Source: JACPFJ01 sp036504875 | GTDB taxonomy: Bacteria > Desulfobacterota > Desulfuromonadia > Geobacterales > Pseudopelobacteraceae | Length of the DNA: 64,000 nucleotides | Direction of reading: 5' to 3' | Assembly (NCBI GenBank): GCA_036504875.1 | Contig: DASXUK010000010.1 | Coordinates: forward strand, 1-64,000 | Shown here: in pieces, positions 26,188 through 35,844 of the stretch | How the letters are laid out: the number at the start of each line of letters is the position of its first letter | Position numbering within the stretch: the stretch's first letter is position 1 | Notes under the pieces: generated by a model | Database searches by the model: none | The model's input: the letters and a program-made list of their open reading frames with translations, nothing else | Told to the model about the DNA's origin: nothing | Position numbers and translations under genes: made by a program

Positions 26188-26282
26188 AGCCGCCTCCTCG
26201 CAAGATGATTACGAGAAGCAGTGTAGACGAATGTAACTAGCTGTCAAATGGGTAATATCTATGATTTGCCAGGTTTGTATCG

Positions 26283-27188
26283 TTAATTCGATTTCTTCTC
26301 ACCATGCGCGAGCATCAGCCCCCAGAATACTGCCGCCGCCGGAGATAGCTCCCGGCTGTCCCGGCGGGCAGCGTAAAAGGTTCTGGAAATATTTAGTCCC
26401 GGAATCCTGACCGTGGTTAGTTGCCCGTTGGCAAGCTCTTCGGCTATGGAGATGCTGGAAACAAACGCATATCCGGCACCGTTCAAGAGCGCGCGGCGGA
26501 TGGCCTCACTACTGCCAAGCATGGCTACGATGGTAAGGGCGTCCTTGTTGATCCAGGTCCCAGCCAGCGCCTCGTAAACCGCCTTTTGAGTTCCCGAACC
26601 ATCCTCACGAACCAGCAGTGGGACCTTGCACAGCTCAGCCTGACTGAGACCGTGCTTGAATTTAATGACACGATCAGGAGAAACCGCGCATACGATCGTG
26701 TCCTGCCCCATCGGTTGAAATTCGATGCGCTCATCTTCATAGCGCCCGCCGATGAAACCCAGTTCAATATCCTCATTCAGCAACTGCTGGACCACTGAGC
26801 GGCTGTCCCCCTGAACCACCTCCAAACGAACCTTGGGGTACTCATGGAGAAAGTGCTTCAATACCGCCGGGATCAACCAGGTGCCAGGAATATTGCTGGC
26901 ACCGACCCGCAACACGACATCCTCCATCCCGAGAAAACGGCGGATCGCAGATCGGGAGTCATCGCAATCAGACAATATTTTACGCGCCCGACCAAAAAAC
27001 AACTTGCCGGCCTCTGTCAATAGCGCTCCACCCCGCCCACGATCAAAGAGCCGGATACCCAATTCATCCTCCAGACCTATAATATGCTGGCTGGCGGTCG
27101 ATTGGGTAATACACGTTTTTTCAGCTCCTTTGGAAAAACTGTGCGTCTCAGCGATTGCCACAAATACTTCCAGCTGCTTTAAGGTCAT
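26283..27188 (-). CDS. LysR-family transcriptional regulator
   Basis: 301 residues. N-terminal winged helix-turn-helix (LKQLEVFVAIAETHSFSKGAEKTCITQSTASQHI) and a C-terminal periplasmic-binding-like effector domain (about 90-295). The sequence style resembles the CysB/CbbR-like branch and the LysR regulators linked to selenium metabolism, given the neighbouring DsrE-like and rhodanese genes; this is only a suggestion. It is divergent from the rhodanese gene across about 117 bases with inverted repeats, the usual arrangement for autoregulation plus activation of the divergent gene. Confidence 0.85.
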   Translation of the reverse strand: MTLKQLEVFVAIAETHSFSKGAEKTCITQSTASQHIIGLEDELGIRLFDRGRGGALLTEAGKLFFGRARKILSDCDDSRSAIRRFLGMEDVVLRVGASNIPGTWLIPAVLKHFLHEYPKVRLEVVQGDSRSVVQQLLNEDIELGFIGGRYEDERIEFQPMGQDTIVCAVSPDRVIKFKHGLSQAELCKVPLLVREDGSGTQKAVYEALAGTWINKDALTIVAMLGSSEAIRRALLNGAGYAFVSSISIAEELANGQLTTVRIPGLNISRTFYAARRDSRELSPAAAVFWGLMLAHGEKKSN

Positions 27189-27198
27189 GAAAGCCCTC

Positions 27199-27264
27199 TT
27201 GTATTGATAAAATCGATTGACTTGATCGCAATCTTACAAAAAATCAATTTGCGTTACAATACAA
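27199..27264. promoter_or_regulatory. Candidate LysR operator between divergent genes
   Basis: TTGTATTG (27199-27206) and CAATACAA (27257-27264) form an exact inverted pair. Inside it lies ATTG-N9-CAAT (27216-27232), close to the T-N11-A dyads bound by LysR proteins. The position between the regulator and the rhodanese gene supports an operator. Confidence 0.5.
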
Positions 27265-27305
27265 AAGGATGCTAGTCGTGTACAATCTCAATATTGGAGG
27301 CTGTA

Positions 27306-27719
27306 ATGTTCAAACGTATCATTGTTGCCGGTATGCTGACCCTCTGTGCTGGTTCTGTTTTTGCTGCCCAGTACATAAAACCGGATGAACTTAGAAACAA
27401 GCTCGAGCAAAAAAAGCCGGTGATCATCATTGATATTCAGACCCCTGCAGATTTTGCCGTCCATCACCTCGAGAGTTCCCTGGAAACCAACGCTTACCCA
27501 GTTAAAAGCGATGAGGAACGAAAAAAACTCGACACCACCCTTCCGGCCATCAAGTCATCCAACTCACCGGTTGTTATAGTCTGCCCACGCGGGAAGGGCG
27601 GCGCGGTGAACAGTTACGAATATCTGAAATCACAGGGAGTTCCAGAAGAGAGACTTTTTATCCTTGAAGGCGGCATGGCCGGCTGGCCTTACAAGGACCT
27701 TCTTAAACAGGGCCGATGA
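27306..27719 (+). CDS. Exported single-domain rhodanese
   Basis: 137 residues from ATG 27306 (GGAGG five bases upstream). Signal peptide MFKRIIVAGMLTLCAGSVFA. Rhodanese fold with IIIDIQTPADF and an active-site loop VVIVCPRGKGGAV carrying the persulfide cysteine. It should transfer sulfane sulfur in the periplasm. The stop codon overlaps the next start by four bases (ATGA). Together with the DsrE-like gene across the regulator it suggests a small periplasmic sulfur-handling set. Confidence 0.85.
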   Translation: MFKRIIVAGMLTLCAGSVFAAQYIKPDELRNKLEQKKPVIIIDIQTPADFAVHHLESSLETNAYPVKSDEERKKLDTTLPAIKSSNSPVVIVCPRGKGGAVNSYEYLKSQGVPEERLFILEGGMAGWPYKDLLKQGR

Positions 27720-28357
27720 GATATCCGGCTCTTCTACTAGCAGTCCTTCTACTATCTCCCGGCCATTCCAGCGCTGAAGAAATAAACATCAGCCGGTTTT
27801 CCAGTGCCGGGCTTTCCGGCTGGGAAACAAAAAAATTCAAGGGCCAAACTGATTACACCCTGTTAAAAGAAAATAACGGTACCGTTGTCAAGGCACACAG
27901 CAAAGGAACCGCATCCGGGTTATTTAAAAAAGTGCAGCTGGACCCGGAGCGGTTCCGATATCTGCGCTGGTCGTGGAAAATCGCCGGGACAGTGACCGGC
28001 GGGGATGAACACAAGAAAGCCGGGGATGACTATGCCGCACGGGTGTATGTCGTTTTTCCGGGGCGTTTTTTCTGGCAGACCAGGGCGATTAACTACATCT
28101 GGGCTAACCGATTACAGATTGGCCAGTCAATCCCAAATGCATTTACTGGCAATGCCATGATGGTGGCAGTTGAATCAGGAACAGCCCAAGCAGGTCAATG
28201 GCTTCACGAACAACGCGACATACTGGCTGATTATCGCCTGCTGTTCGGTGATGAGCCTGGCCAGATTGGCGCCATTGCCATCATGACCGATTGCGACAAT
28301 ACTGGCAGCGAGGCCACTGCCTGGTATGGTGAGATCAGCATTTCAACCAGCAAGTGA
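27716..28357 (+). CDS. Exported DUF3047 protein
   Basis: 213 residues. Signal peptide MRYPALLLAVLLLSPGHSSA. The body matches DUF3047: LRWSWKI, DDYAARVYVVFPG, INYIWAN, ADYRLLFG and a terminal AIMTDCDNTGSEATAWYGEI. The function is unknown; the fold is predicted to be a beta sandwich. It is translationally coupled to the rhodanese gene by ATGA, so the two products probably act in the same place. Confidence 0.75.
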   Translation: MRYPALLLAVLLLSPGHSSAEEINISRFSSAGLSGWETKKFKGQTDYTLLKENNGTVVKAHSKGTASGLFKKVQLDPERFRYLRWSWKIAGTVTGGDEHKKAGDDYAARVYVVFPGRFFWQTRAINYIWANRLQIGQSIPNAFTGNAMMVAVESGTAQAGQWLHEQRDILADYRLLFGDEPGQIGAIAIMTDCDNTGSEATAWYGEISISTSK

Positions 28358-28509
28358 TCTCCACTTTTCCCCCTCAGTGACCGGAAATCAAATAAATTAT
28401 CTTCGTTTACAAACACCTTCCAAGTATAAATTTCATCCACCGTCTGATTTTTTAGTTAAAATATGATAGGTACTTGCGAAGGTTCTCAAAAACTACCACG
28501 AGGGAAATT

Positions 28510-30018
28510 ATGAAACTAGATTTGATCGCCGTACATCCGATTGAACACACTACCCCTGCCCTTGTCATTGGCTGCTGGGAAGACTATCAGGATGAAATAT
28601 TCACCCAATCCAATACCGCTTTGAACGGCTGCCTTGGCCGTTTGGCATCCAGCCGCGAGTTCAGCGGCAAGATTAACACCAGCCATCTGCTGCATACCCT
28701 GGGCAGACTGCCAAGCGAACGACTCTTGCTGGTGGGACTTGGAAAGCGAGCGGAATTGGATGATGAGCGACTTCGGCAAGCGGCCGGTAATGCGGTGCAG
28801 ACGCTGCGTACGGCCAGAATTTCATCCTTTTCCACGACGCTGCATTTAGCAGGTAAGGAAAACACGGCGATTGAGGCAGTCTGTGAGGGGACCCTGCTCG
28901 GAAGTTACATATTTGAGCATTATAAAACCAAGGATAAAGATCAGCGTTTCCACTTTGACCGGATGTGCCTGCTGCTGCCGAAGGGCTCTACAACCGGTAA
29001 TGCCCGCGCCAGGGTCGACCGCACCCACATTATCTGTCAGGGAGTCCGGCTAGCCCGCGATCTGGTATCGCAGCCGGGTAACGTAGCCACCACCGGTTTT
29101 TTGGCCAATACCGCGCGGGAACTAGCTGTTCGTTATCCTTTGCAATGTAGTGTTTATGAGCAGGAAGACCTGGAGAAGATGGAGATGAATGCCCTTTTGG
29201 CGGTTGGCAAAGGAGCTGCGGAACCGCCCCGCTTGATCGTACTGAAGTACCGGGGTGCAGGAGAAAAGGATCGTCCGGTGGTGCTGGTAGGCAAGGGAAT
29301 TACCTTCGACTCGGGAGGAATTTCCATAAAACCGGGAGCCGGGATGGAGGAGATGAAGACCGACATGGCCGGTGCAGCCGCGGTGCTGGGTATTATGGAG
29401 GCTGCGGCTGGGCTTAAGCTGCCGGTCAACCTGGTGGGGATTATTCCTACTGCGGAGAATATGCCGGACGGTAAGGCCTTCAGGCCGGGCGATGTGGTCA
29501 CTTCGCTGTCCGGGACCACCATTGAGATTACCAATACCGACGCCGAAGGGCGCCTGATTCTGAGCGACGCGCTGCACTTCGCTCAGAAATACCGGCCCTT
29601 GGCGATGATCGATCTGGCCACCCTGACCGGCGCCTGCGTCGTGGCGCTGGGACATCTGGCCAGCGGCCTGATGGGCAATGATCAGCGCCTGGTGGGCGCG
29701 CTCAAGCGGGCCGGGGAACGCAGCGGAGAGCGGGTTTGGGAACTGCCGCTCTGGGATGGCTACGGCGAGACCATGAAAAGCGACATTGCCGATTTGAAGA
29801 ACGCCGGCAGCCGCGACGGCGGCAGCATCACCGCAGCGTGGTTCCTGAAGCAGTTCGTCGGCAAAACCCGTTGGGCACACTTGGACATTGCCGGTACCGC
29901 CTGGAGCGACAAAACGCTGCCCTACTCCCCCAAAGGAGCCACCGGGGTTGGCGTGCGCCTCTTGCTGGAGTATCTTAGCGAACTCGGCAAGGGAGGCCGG
30001 AGCTTGGACAAAAAATGA
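28510..30018 (+). CDS. pepA: Leucyl aminopeptidase (M17)
   Basis: 502 residues from ATG 28510, where GAGGGAAATT gives a good ribosome-binding site. The C-terminal catalytic domain has GKGITFDSGGISIKP and the signature NTDAEGRLILSDAL (about residue 342). These hold the two-zinc site and catalytic residues. It removes N-terminal residues from peptides in the cytoplasm; homologues in enterobacteria also bind DNA at Xer and car sites. Start and length fit the family. Confidence 0.96.
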   Translation: MKLDLIAVHPIEHTTPALVIGCWEDYQDEIFTQSNTALNGCLGRLASSREFSGKINTSHLLHTLGRLPSERLLLVGLGKRAELDDERLRQAAGNAVQTLRTARISSFSTTLHLAGKENTAIEAVCEGTLLGSYIFEHYKTKDKDQRFHFDRMCLLLPKGSTTGNARARVDRTHIICQGVRLARDLVSQPGNVATTGFLANTARELAVRYPLQCSVYEQEDLEKMEMNALLAVGKGAAEPPRLIVLKYRGAGEKDRPVVLVGKGITFDSGGISIKPGAGMEEMKTDMAGAAAVLGIMEAAAGLKLPVNLVGIIPTAENMPDGKAFRPGDVVTSLSGTTIEITNTDAEGRLILSDALHFAQKYRPLAMIDLATLTGACVVALGHLASGLMGNDQRLVGALKRAGERSGERVWELPLWDGYGETMKSDIADLKNAGSRDGGSITAAWFLKQFVGKTRWAHLDIAGTAWSDKTLPYSPKGATGVGVRLLLEYLSELGKGGRSLDKK

Positions 30019-30020
30019 CG

Positions 30021-30048
30021 TGATCGATGATTATTACCCGATCATTTT
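30021..30048 (+). terminator. Weak terminator after pepA
   Basis: TGATCG (30021-30026) pairs with CGATCA (30039-30044), followed by TTTT. It overlaps the 3' end of the convergent protease gene. The stem is only six pairs. Confidence 0.35.
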
Positions 30049-30768
30049 AAGTTGCTTGCGCAGTTCGAGATGATCCGGCACGTAGCACTCGACCATTTTC
30101 CAAAAACCGGGGCCATGATGCCTGACCTTGACGTGGCAGAGCTCATGAATGATCACGTAATCGAGGCAGGTCTGGGGAAGCTTGATCAGGTTAAGATTCA
30201 AGTTAATCCGTCGGGTGCGATAGGAATAACTTCCCCAGCGGCTTTTCATGGGGCGGATTACAATCGTCGGAAGCGGGATGCCCTCCGCCTCCAACATCTG
30301 CTGGCACTTCTGCGCACGGCAAGTGAAGATGTCCAGGGCTTGCTGGCGATACCAGATATCAATCAGCCCACGAACTCGTCCCTCACTTAACTCTCCGGGC
30401 GAGACTACAACTAACGAATCTGCGCTTAGAGAAACTGCTTCGAGGTTTCCCACCTCAAACTTCAACCGGTATTCCTCTCCCTGATACCAAAAGATCGAGT
30501 CTTGTACGTAACGCTGCGGTGGTCGCGGGATATGCTTATCAAAGTCTTTCTGTACCTTGATGATCCATCCTGCCCGTTTGGTAACAAAGGCGCGAATTTC
30601 TGCCAGTGAAGTGCGTAAAGGCACCCGCACTGTTACTGACTTGTCGGGCCTGACTGTCATCCCCAAAGTTCGACGCCGGGAATGGCAGTAACGGTAGCAA
30701 ATAGTAACCCCTTCAGAAACCACCCGGTCTTCAAGCAGACTTGATTTTAAAGATGTTTTTTTATTCAT
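30034..30768 (-). CDS. YgjP-type metallopeptidase-domain protein (DUF45)
   Basis: 244 residues. The zinc motif HELCHV (His208-Glu209, His212) in YVIIHELCHVKVRHHGPGFW is intact. KSRWGSYSYRTRRINLNLNLI upstream is a hallmark of the YgjP/WLM/SprT-like group. The N-terminal domain (about 20-150) is beta-rich. These proteins are often near restriction or DNA-repair genes, but here the neighbours are peptidases. The substrate is unknown. Confidence 0.83.
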   Translation of the reverse strand: MNKKTSLKSSLLEDRVVSEGVTICYRYCHSRRRTLGMTVRPDKSVTVRVPLRTSLAEIRAFVTKRAGWIIKVQKDFDKHIPRPPQRYVQDSIFWYQGEEYRLKFEVGNLEAVSLSADSLVVVSPGELSEGRVRGLIDIWYRQQALDIFTCRAQKCQQMLEAEGIPLPTIVIRPMKSRWGSYSYRTRRINLNLNLIKLPQTCLDYVIIHELCHVKVRHHGPGFWKMVECYVPDHLELRKQLKMIG

Positions 30769-30902
30769 ATATCCTAAAGATCCCGATCAGACCAGTCCAG
30801 GATCAGTTCACCATCAATTGACAGTGCTCCTCAAATTGTAAATTTTCTAGTTTAACCTATCATAAAGATTGATACCTCGACATTAACACAGAGAGGGCGC
30901 CA

Positions 30903-31625
30903 ATGAAAACCCGCGTTGATGAAATCAGACCTGGTCTTTACCGGTTTTCTACCTACGTTGCCAAGATCAACCTCGAATTCAACCAATTTCTGGTGGATGA
31001 CGATCAACCGCTCCTTTACCACACCGGCCTGAGAGGAATGTTCCCGCTGGTTAAAGAGGCGGTGGCGAGTGTCCTGGATCTGGCGCGGATTCGCTGGATC
31101 GGCTTCAGCCATTTTGAGGCCGATGAATGCGGCTCACTGCCGGAATGGTTGGATGTGGCTCCTACCGCGGAGCCGGTTTGCGGCGCTATCGGCGCTCTGA
31201 TCAACATCAATGACTTCATCGGCAAAAAAACGCCTGTAATGGCTAATAATGAAACCTTTACAACCGGCAGATATCGTTTTCGCTTTCTAGAGACCCCCCA
31301 TGTTCCCCATGCCTGGGATGCCAGCCTGTTGTTTGAAGAGACTGAAGCAATCCTGTTTTGTTCGGACCTGTTTTTCCACAGCGGCAATAAACCACCCTTG
31401 ACCGAAGAAAATGTGGTTGAATTGTCACGACAAACCTTGCTGGAATATGAGGCCGGGCCGCTCCATCATTCAATGCCCGCCACGACCTTACTGAATGCTA
31501 CTTTAAAAGATTTGGCCAAGCTCAAACCCAGGCTTCTGGCCATTATGCACGGTTCGTCATACAGTGGCGACGGTGCCGAAGCCTTATTTGAACTGGCTGC
31601 AATGGCCACGGCGACTTTTTCCTGA
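30903..31625 (+). CDS. ODP-like oxygen-binding di-iron protein (metallo-beta-lactamase fold)
   Basis: 240 residues. The metal motif is HFEADECG (about residue 70), not the HxHxDH of hydrolases; HVPHAWD, LFCSDLFF and IMHGSSY supply further ligands. This pattern matches flavodiiron-type lactamase domains and the stand-alone ODP proteins that bind O2 in sensory systems. No flavodoxin domain is fused. A role in oxygen sensing or detoxification by an anaerobe is likely. It is not next to a chemoreceptor gene here. Confidence 0.8.
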   Translation: MKTRVDEIRPGLYRFSTYVAKINLEFNQFLVDDDQPLLYHTGLRGMFPLVKEAVASVLDLARIRWIGFSHFEADECGSLPEWLDVAPTAEPVCGAIGALININDFIGKKTPVMANNETFTTGRYRFRFLETPHVPHAWDASLLFEETEAILFCSDLFFHSGNKPPLTEENVVELSRQTLLEYEAGPLHHSMPATTLLNATLKDLAKLKPRLLAIMHGSSYSGDGAEALFELAAMATATFS

Positions 31626-31704
31626 GGTTACCTTGACGCCCTTCACACGCTGTAGTAATCTTTGCTGATTATATTGCATTTATTCCCGACGATGGAGAGA
31701 ACAT

Positions 31705-33474
31705 ATGAACCAGAACGAATTGACATGGAATACAGCGCTACTCTACCCGGCCCCGGATTCACCAGAGCTGGAGGCTGATTTAAAAGCGCTTGAGGGACTG
31801 GCGGACGATTTCCGCAACCATTACTTTGAAAAAACCGCCAGTCTTGACGACACAGCTATTCTTTCAGCTATCAGGGAGTACGAGGCACTCCAGGTGCAAA
31901 TTGCCAAGCCTTTCTGCTATGCCCACCTGCTGTTTGCATCCGATTCAGGCAATGAAATTAACAGGGCCTTGTCGCAACGCTGCTCCGAATCAGGCAGCCG
32001 GCTTTCCCAGCAGTTACTGTTCTTTGACCTGGAGTTGATGGAACTCCCCGAGGACCGTTTTAACTCGCTGTGCAAACAACCCGAGGCCGTTAATTACAGC
32101 CATTTTTTACAGGGTATCCGCAAATTCCGCCCCTACACCCTTAAGGAAAATGAGGAGCGGCTTCTGACCCGCAAAAATCTGACCGGGGTAAATGCCTTTA
32201 CCAAACTTTTTGACGAGCTGTCCGCCTCTTTAAGCTACCGAATGCTGCTAGATGGCGAAGAAAAGGAGTTCACCGGCGAGGAGCTGTTGTCCCTGCTGCA
32301 TCATCCTTCAGGAGATGTCCGCTACCGCGCCATGACCACTTTTCTGGAAAAGCACGGCGAGCACGGCATCATCTTCAATGCGGTCTTCAATAACACGGCC
32401 CTTGACCATGGGCAGGAGATGGAGTTGCGAGGCTACCAGACTCCGATCCAGCCCACAAACATCGGCAATGAAATACCGGATGAGGCGGTCGAGCACCTGA
32501 TGAGCGTAACAGAGGCCAACTACGGACTGGCCCAGGATTATTTCAGGCTGAAGGCAAAAATGCTGGGAATGGAAAAAATACGCAACTGCGACATCTACGC
32601 ACCTGTTGCCGAGGCCGATAAAAAATATTCCTTTGAAGAGGCCCGTAGCATGGTGGTGGCCTCCTACTCCGGCTATGACCCTGAATTCGGCAGAATTGTG
32701 GATGCTTTTTTTAACGAACAACGGGTGGATGTACTGCCCCGCACCGGCAAATCCGGCGGCGCCTTTGCTATGGGTATTTCCCCGGTGGCGCCCCCTTTTC
32801 TGCTGCTCAACTACACCAGCACCCTGCGCGATCTGGCCACTATTGCCCATGAGGCTGGCCATGGACTGCACTTTGTACTGGCCCAAAAGCAGACCATGCT
32901 CAACTACCACGCCCCGCTGCCTCTGGCGGAGACTGCTTCCGTCTTTGGAGAGATGTTGCTGACCCGCATGTTGCTGGACAAGGAACAAGACCCGACTGTT
33001 CGAAAATCACTTCTGTGTGCCAAAATAGAGGATATCATAGCCACGACATTCCGTCAGACCGTGCTGACCCGCTTTGAACTGCGTCTGCACAATGAGCGCA
33101 ATAGCGGCCTGTTGTCGAACGACCGGGTGTCTGAAATCTGGCTGGAAGAGAACAGCAGGCTGTTCGGTGATGCAGTCGAAATGATCCCGGCCTACCGCTG
33201 GGGCTGGAGTTATATCAGCCATTTTATCCACAGCCGATTCTACTGCTATTCCTATACTTTCGCAGAACTATTGGTATTGGCACTTTATCAAAAATACAGG
33301 GAGGATGGCGATTCTTTCAAGGCTGGTTATCGACAGCTGCTGGAATCGGGTGGATCACTGTCGCCAGCCGACACGGCCCGTTTGGCCGGTATTGATATTA
33401 CTGAGGCAGGTTTTTGGCAGAAAGGTTATGATTTTCTAGGTGGTTTGATAAAAGAACTTAAAGATATCGTTTAG
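31705..33474 (+). CDS. pepF: Oligoendopeptidase F family (M3) metallopeptidase
   Basis: 589 residues, all-helical M3 peptidase. The zinc motif HEAGHGLHFVL is at about residue 381 and a downstream ETASVFGE supplies the third ligand. No signal peptide is present, so it acts in the cytoplasm on oligopeptides. GGAGAGAAC lies before the ATG. The gene stands alone. Confidence 0.94.
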   Translation: MNQNELTWNTALLYPAPDSPELEADLKALEGLADDFRNHYFEKTASLDDTAILSAIREYEALQVQIAKPFCYAHLLFASDSGNEINRALSQRCSESGSRLSQQLLFFDLELMELPEDRFNSLCKQPEAVNYSHFLQGIRKFRPYTLKENEERLLTRKNLTGVNAFTKLFDELSASLSYRMLLDGEEKEFTGEELLSLLHHPSGDVRYRAMTTFLEKHGEHGIIFNAVFNNTALDHGQEMELRGYQTPIQPTNIGNEIPDEAVEHLMSVTEANYGLAQDYFRLKAKMLGMEKIRNCDIYAPVAEADKKYSFEEARSMVVASYSGYDPEFGRIVDAFFNEQRVDVLPRTGKSGGAFAMGISPVAPPFLLLNYTSTLRDLATIAHEAGHGLHFVLAQKQTMLNYHAPLPLAETASVFGEMLLTRMLLDKEQDPTVRKSLLCAKIEDIIATTFRQTVLTRFELRLHNERNSGLLSNDRVSEIWLEENSRLFGDAVEMIPAYRWGWSYISHFIHSRFYCYSYTFAELLVLALYQKYREDGDSFKAGYRQLLESGGSLSPADTARLAGIDITEAGFWQKGYDFLGGLIKELKDIV

Positions 33475-33620
33475 ATAAAAACTTCAAAAACTGGCTCTCA
33501 CAAAGGCACAAAGAACACAAAAAAATCAAGGTGAAGCTTTTTTACGTAAATCCTCAAAATTCTTGGTTTCTTAGTGAACTTGGTGAGCATTGTGTGAAAA
33601 CAGCAGTTTTAAACAGCCCA

Positions 33621-33656
33621 AAAAAAGGAGCAAGTCCGAGGACCTGCTCCCTTTTT
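33621..33656 (-). terminator. Terminator of mcp-cheW unit 1
   Basis: GGAGCAAGTCC (33627-33637) pairs with GGACCTGCTCC (33640-33650) with one mismatch. On the minus strand it is followed by a run of T. It lies just past the cheW stop. Confidence 0.75.
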
Positions 33657-33676
33657 ACATCCTGCCCAGCACTCTG

Positions 33677-34171
33677 TTAAATCGATTCAAAAAACTGCTT
33701 CTCCTCGTGAGTGAACATCCGGTCCAGATCGAGCAGCACCAGCAGACGCTCGCTCAGGTTGATCACCCCGGCAATACAGTCCTGGTCGATACCACTGGCC
33801 GCCACCGATGGCGAAGGTTGAACCTCGCTGCCGGAGATACGGATTACCTCAGACACCGCGTCAACGATAAAGCCCATCAGCTCACCGCCGATATCCATGA
33901 TCATGATACGAGTATGGCTGTCATTATCGGTTACGGTAAGCCCAAATTTTTTACGCATCGAGATGATCGGAATCACCTTGCCGCGCAGGTTGATAATGCC
34001 TTCTACATAATGGGGTGTGTTCGGCATATGGGTGATGGTATTCATGCGGATGATCTCGCGAACTTTGAGAACCTCGACTCCATACTCCTCCTGGTCAAGG
34101 TTGAAACTAACCAGCTGGATCAACTCACTTCCAGCATCTGTACCTTTCATTGGAACCAATGCGTTTGACAT
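33677..34171 (-). CDS. cheW: Chemotaxis coupling protein CheW (unit 1)
   Basis: 164 residues, single CheW SH3-like domain (LIQLVSFNLDQEEYGVEVLKVREIIR ... PHYVEGIINLRGKVIPIISMRKKFG). It links chemoreceptors to the CheA kinase. It is nearly identical to the second CheW, differing at a few positions and at the C-terminus (THEEKQFFESI). It starts 12 bases after the upstream receptor stop with GGGGATAAT as ribosome-binding site. No cheA is in the window. Confidence 0.95.
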   Translation of the reverse strand: MSNALVPMKGTDAGSELIQLVSFNLDQEEYGVEVLKVREIIRMNTITHMPNTPHYVEGIINLRGKVIPIISMRKKFGLTVTDNDSHTRIMIMDIGGELMGFIVDAVSEVIRISGSEVQPSPSVAASGIDQDCIAGVINLSERLLVLLDLDRMFTHEEKQFFESI

Positions 34172-34183
34172 ATATTATCCCCT

Positions 34184-35812
34184 TTAAACCAGCTTGAATT
34201 GACTAACGGTTTTGCGCAGATCATCGGCCAGCGCGGAGAGTTGATTGGCGGCGGCAGCCGATTCCTGAGAACCGCTGGCCGTCTGGGCGACCACCTCGGT
34301 AATCTGCTGCATGTTGCTGCTAATCTCCGAAGTGGTGGCGGTCTGCTCTTCGGCGGCGGTGGCAACCTGATGAATCTGGGTGGTTACTGCATTAATCTGC
34401 TCAAGGATCTGCTCCAACGCTTTGCCGGAGTTTGCGGCTTTTTCACTCCCCTTACCAACCTCGACAACCCCTTCTTCCATGGCGATGACCGCACCCTTGG
34501 TCTCACTCTGGATAGCCTTGATCATCTCACCGATTTCACGGGTCGCACGGGTGGTCCGTTCGGCCAGGGCCCGTACCTCGTCGGCGACAACCGCAAATCC
34601 GCGTCCCTGTTCACCGGCACGGGCGGCCTCGATGGCGGCATTCAACGCCAGCAGGTTGGTCTGGTCAGCGATATCCTCGATAGTGCCGACTATTTCGCCG
34701 ATCTGGTCGGAACGGGAGCCGAGGCTTTCGACAGCCTTGGCGGAGTTCCTGACCCGCTCAGCAATGGTGTTCATGACAATAATGGTCTCGTCCACGACCT
34801 TGGCGCCGGACACCGCTGCCGCACTGGCCAGTTGTGAACCTTCGGCGGCAAACTGGCAGTTCTGGGCGATGTCGCTGGACGTAGCTGACATCTCCTCACC
34901 TGCCGTTGCTACGGTACCAGCCTGGGCGACAACCTGCTCAATCCCGGTAGCCATCTGTTCGGCCGTAGAATGGAGCTGATTGGAGGCCGAAGCTACCTCC
35001 TGGGTGGCCTGGGAAATCTGGTTGATGATGCCGTGAAGCTTTTCAACAAAGGTGTTGAACCAGCGGCTGACCTCTCCTAGTTCGTCCTTTGAGCTGGAAT
35101 CAAGGCGCTTGGTGAGATCACCCTCACCTTGGGCGATATCCTGAATCATGTCCCGCATTCTGCCGAGCGGAGCGGTTATACCTTTGGTAATCAGCACAGC
35201 ACAGACGATGGCAATCAGGATGGCGATGACGCAAGCGATGATCAGACCAGACACGACGGATTTCTGCAAGGCAGCAGCCTCTTTTACTGCTATTTCGAGC
35301 TGATCATCCTGATATTTACCCATCTCACCAAATGCATTCTGAACTAATTTGTATGTCGGCTCCCAATCATTTTGAAGGACCTTGTCCGCTTCGGCCTGTT
35401 TGCCCGAAAGACCCAGTGAAATGATCTTATTGTTGACCTCGGCAATTTTTGCGGTTGCCTGCTTCATCCTCTCGATCAGAGCCTTCCCCTTTTCGCTTTT
35501 TTCCAGATTTTCAAGCTTTTTAAACGATTCCCTGTAGCGAGCTCGCTGCTCCTCAATACTTTTCTGCTCCTTGTCCCTAAAAGCCGGATCTTCGATGGCG
35601 GCGATCAGGACAACTGACCGGCTCACGTTCTGAATAAATTCCAGACTGTCGGATCCGGCCTCCATCTTGGGAAAAGCAACCATTGTCATTTCATCAACAT
35701 CAGCTTTGATCTTTCCCAACTGAATGAATGCAAATGCCGTCATAATGACGATCAGAACAACCATGATCCCAAAAGCGATCCCCAGCCTCGCACCGATTTT
35801 CAGATTTTTCAT
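34184..35812 (-). CDS. Methyl-accepting chemotaxis protein (unit 1)
   Basis: 542 residues from ATG 35812, just after a G-rich ribosome-binding site. TM1 is about 10-32. A four-helix-bundle periplasmic sensor (about 33-185) is followed by TM2 (about 187-212), HAMP, and the cytoplasmic signalling hairpin with the conserved tip EIVGTIEDIADQTNLLALNA. No C-terminal CheR-tethering pentapeptide is seen; it ends QFKLV. The signalling half is almost identical to that of unit 2 while the sensor is unrelated, so the two probably detect different ligands and share output. Confidence 0.95.
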   Translation of the reverse strand: MKNLKIGARLGIAFGIMVVLIVIMTAFAFIQLGKIKADVDEMTMVAFPKMEAGSDSLEFIQNVSRSVVLIAAIEDPAFRDKEQKSIEEQRARYRESFKKLENLEKSEKGKALIERMKQATAKIAEVNNKIISLGLSGKQAEADKVLQNDWEPTYKLVQNAFGEMGKYQDDQLEIAVKEAAALQKSVVSGLIIACVIAILIAIVCAVLITKGITAPLGRMRDMIQDIAQGEGDLTKRLDSSSKDELGEVSRWFNTFVEKLHGIINQISQATQEVASASNQLHSTAEQMATGIEQVVAQAGTVATAGEEMSATSSDIAQNCQFAAEGSQLASAAAVSGAKVVDETIIVMNTIAERVRNSAKAVESLGSRSDQIGEIVGTIEDIADQTNLLALNAAIEAARAGEQGRGFAVVADEVRALAERTTRATREIGEMIKAIQSETKGAVIAMEEGVVEVGKGSEKAANSGKALEQILEQINAVTTQIHQVATAAEEQTATTSEISSNMQQITEVVAQTASGSQESAAAANQLSALADDLRKTVSQFKLV

Positions 35813-35844
35813 AGCCCCCCCCACGAAAATATATAATGATTAAT

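Noticed and set aside
29122..29880. 252-codon frame antisense to pepA
   Set aside because: Low-complexity composition typical of the complement of a GC-rich gene; pepA is unmistakable on the other strand.
34199..34837. Gly-rich 212-codon frame antisense to the first chemoreceptor
   Set aside because: Repetitive composition mirrors the Ala/Gln-rich signalling domain on the coding strand.
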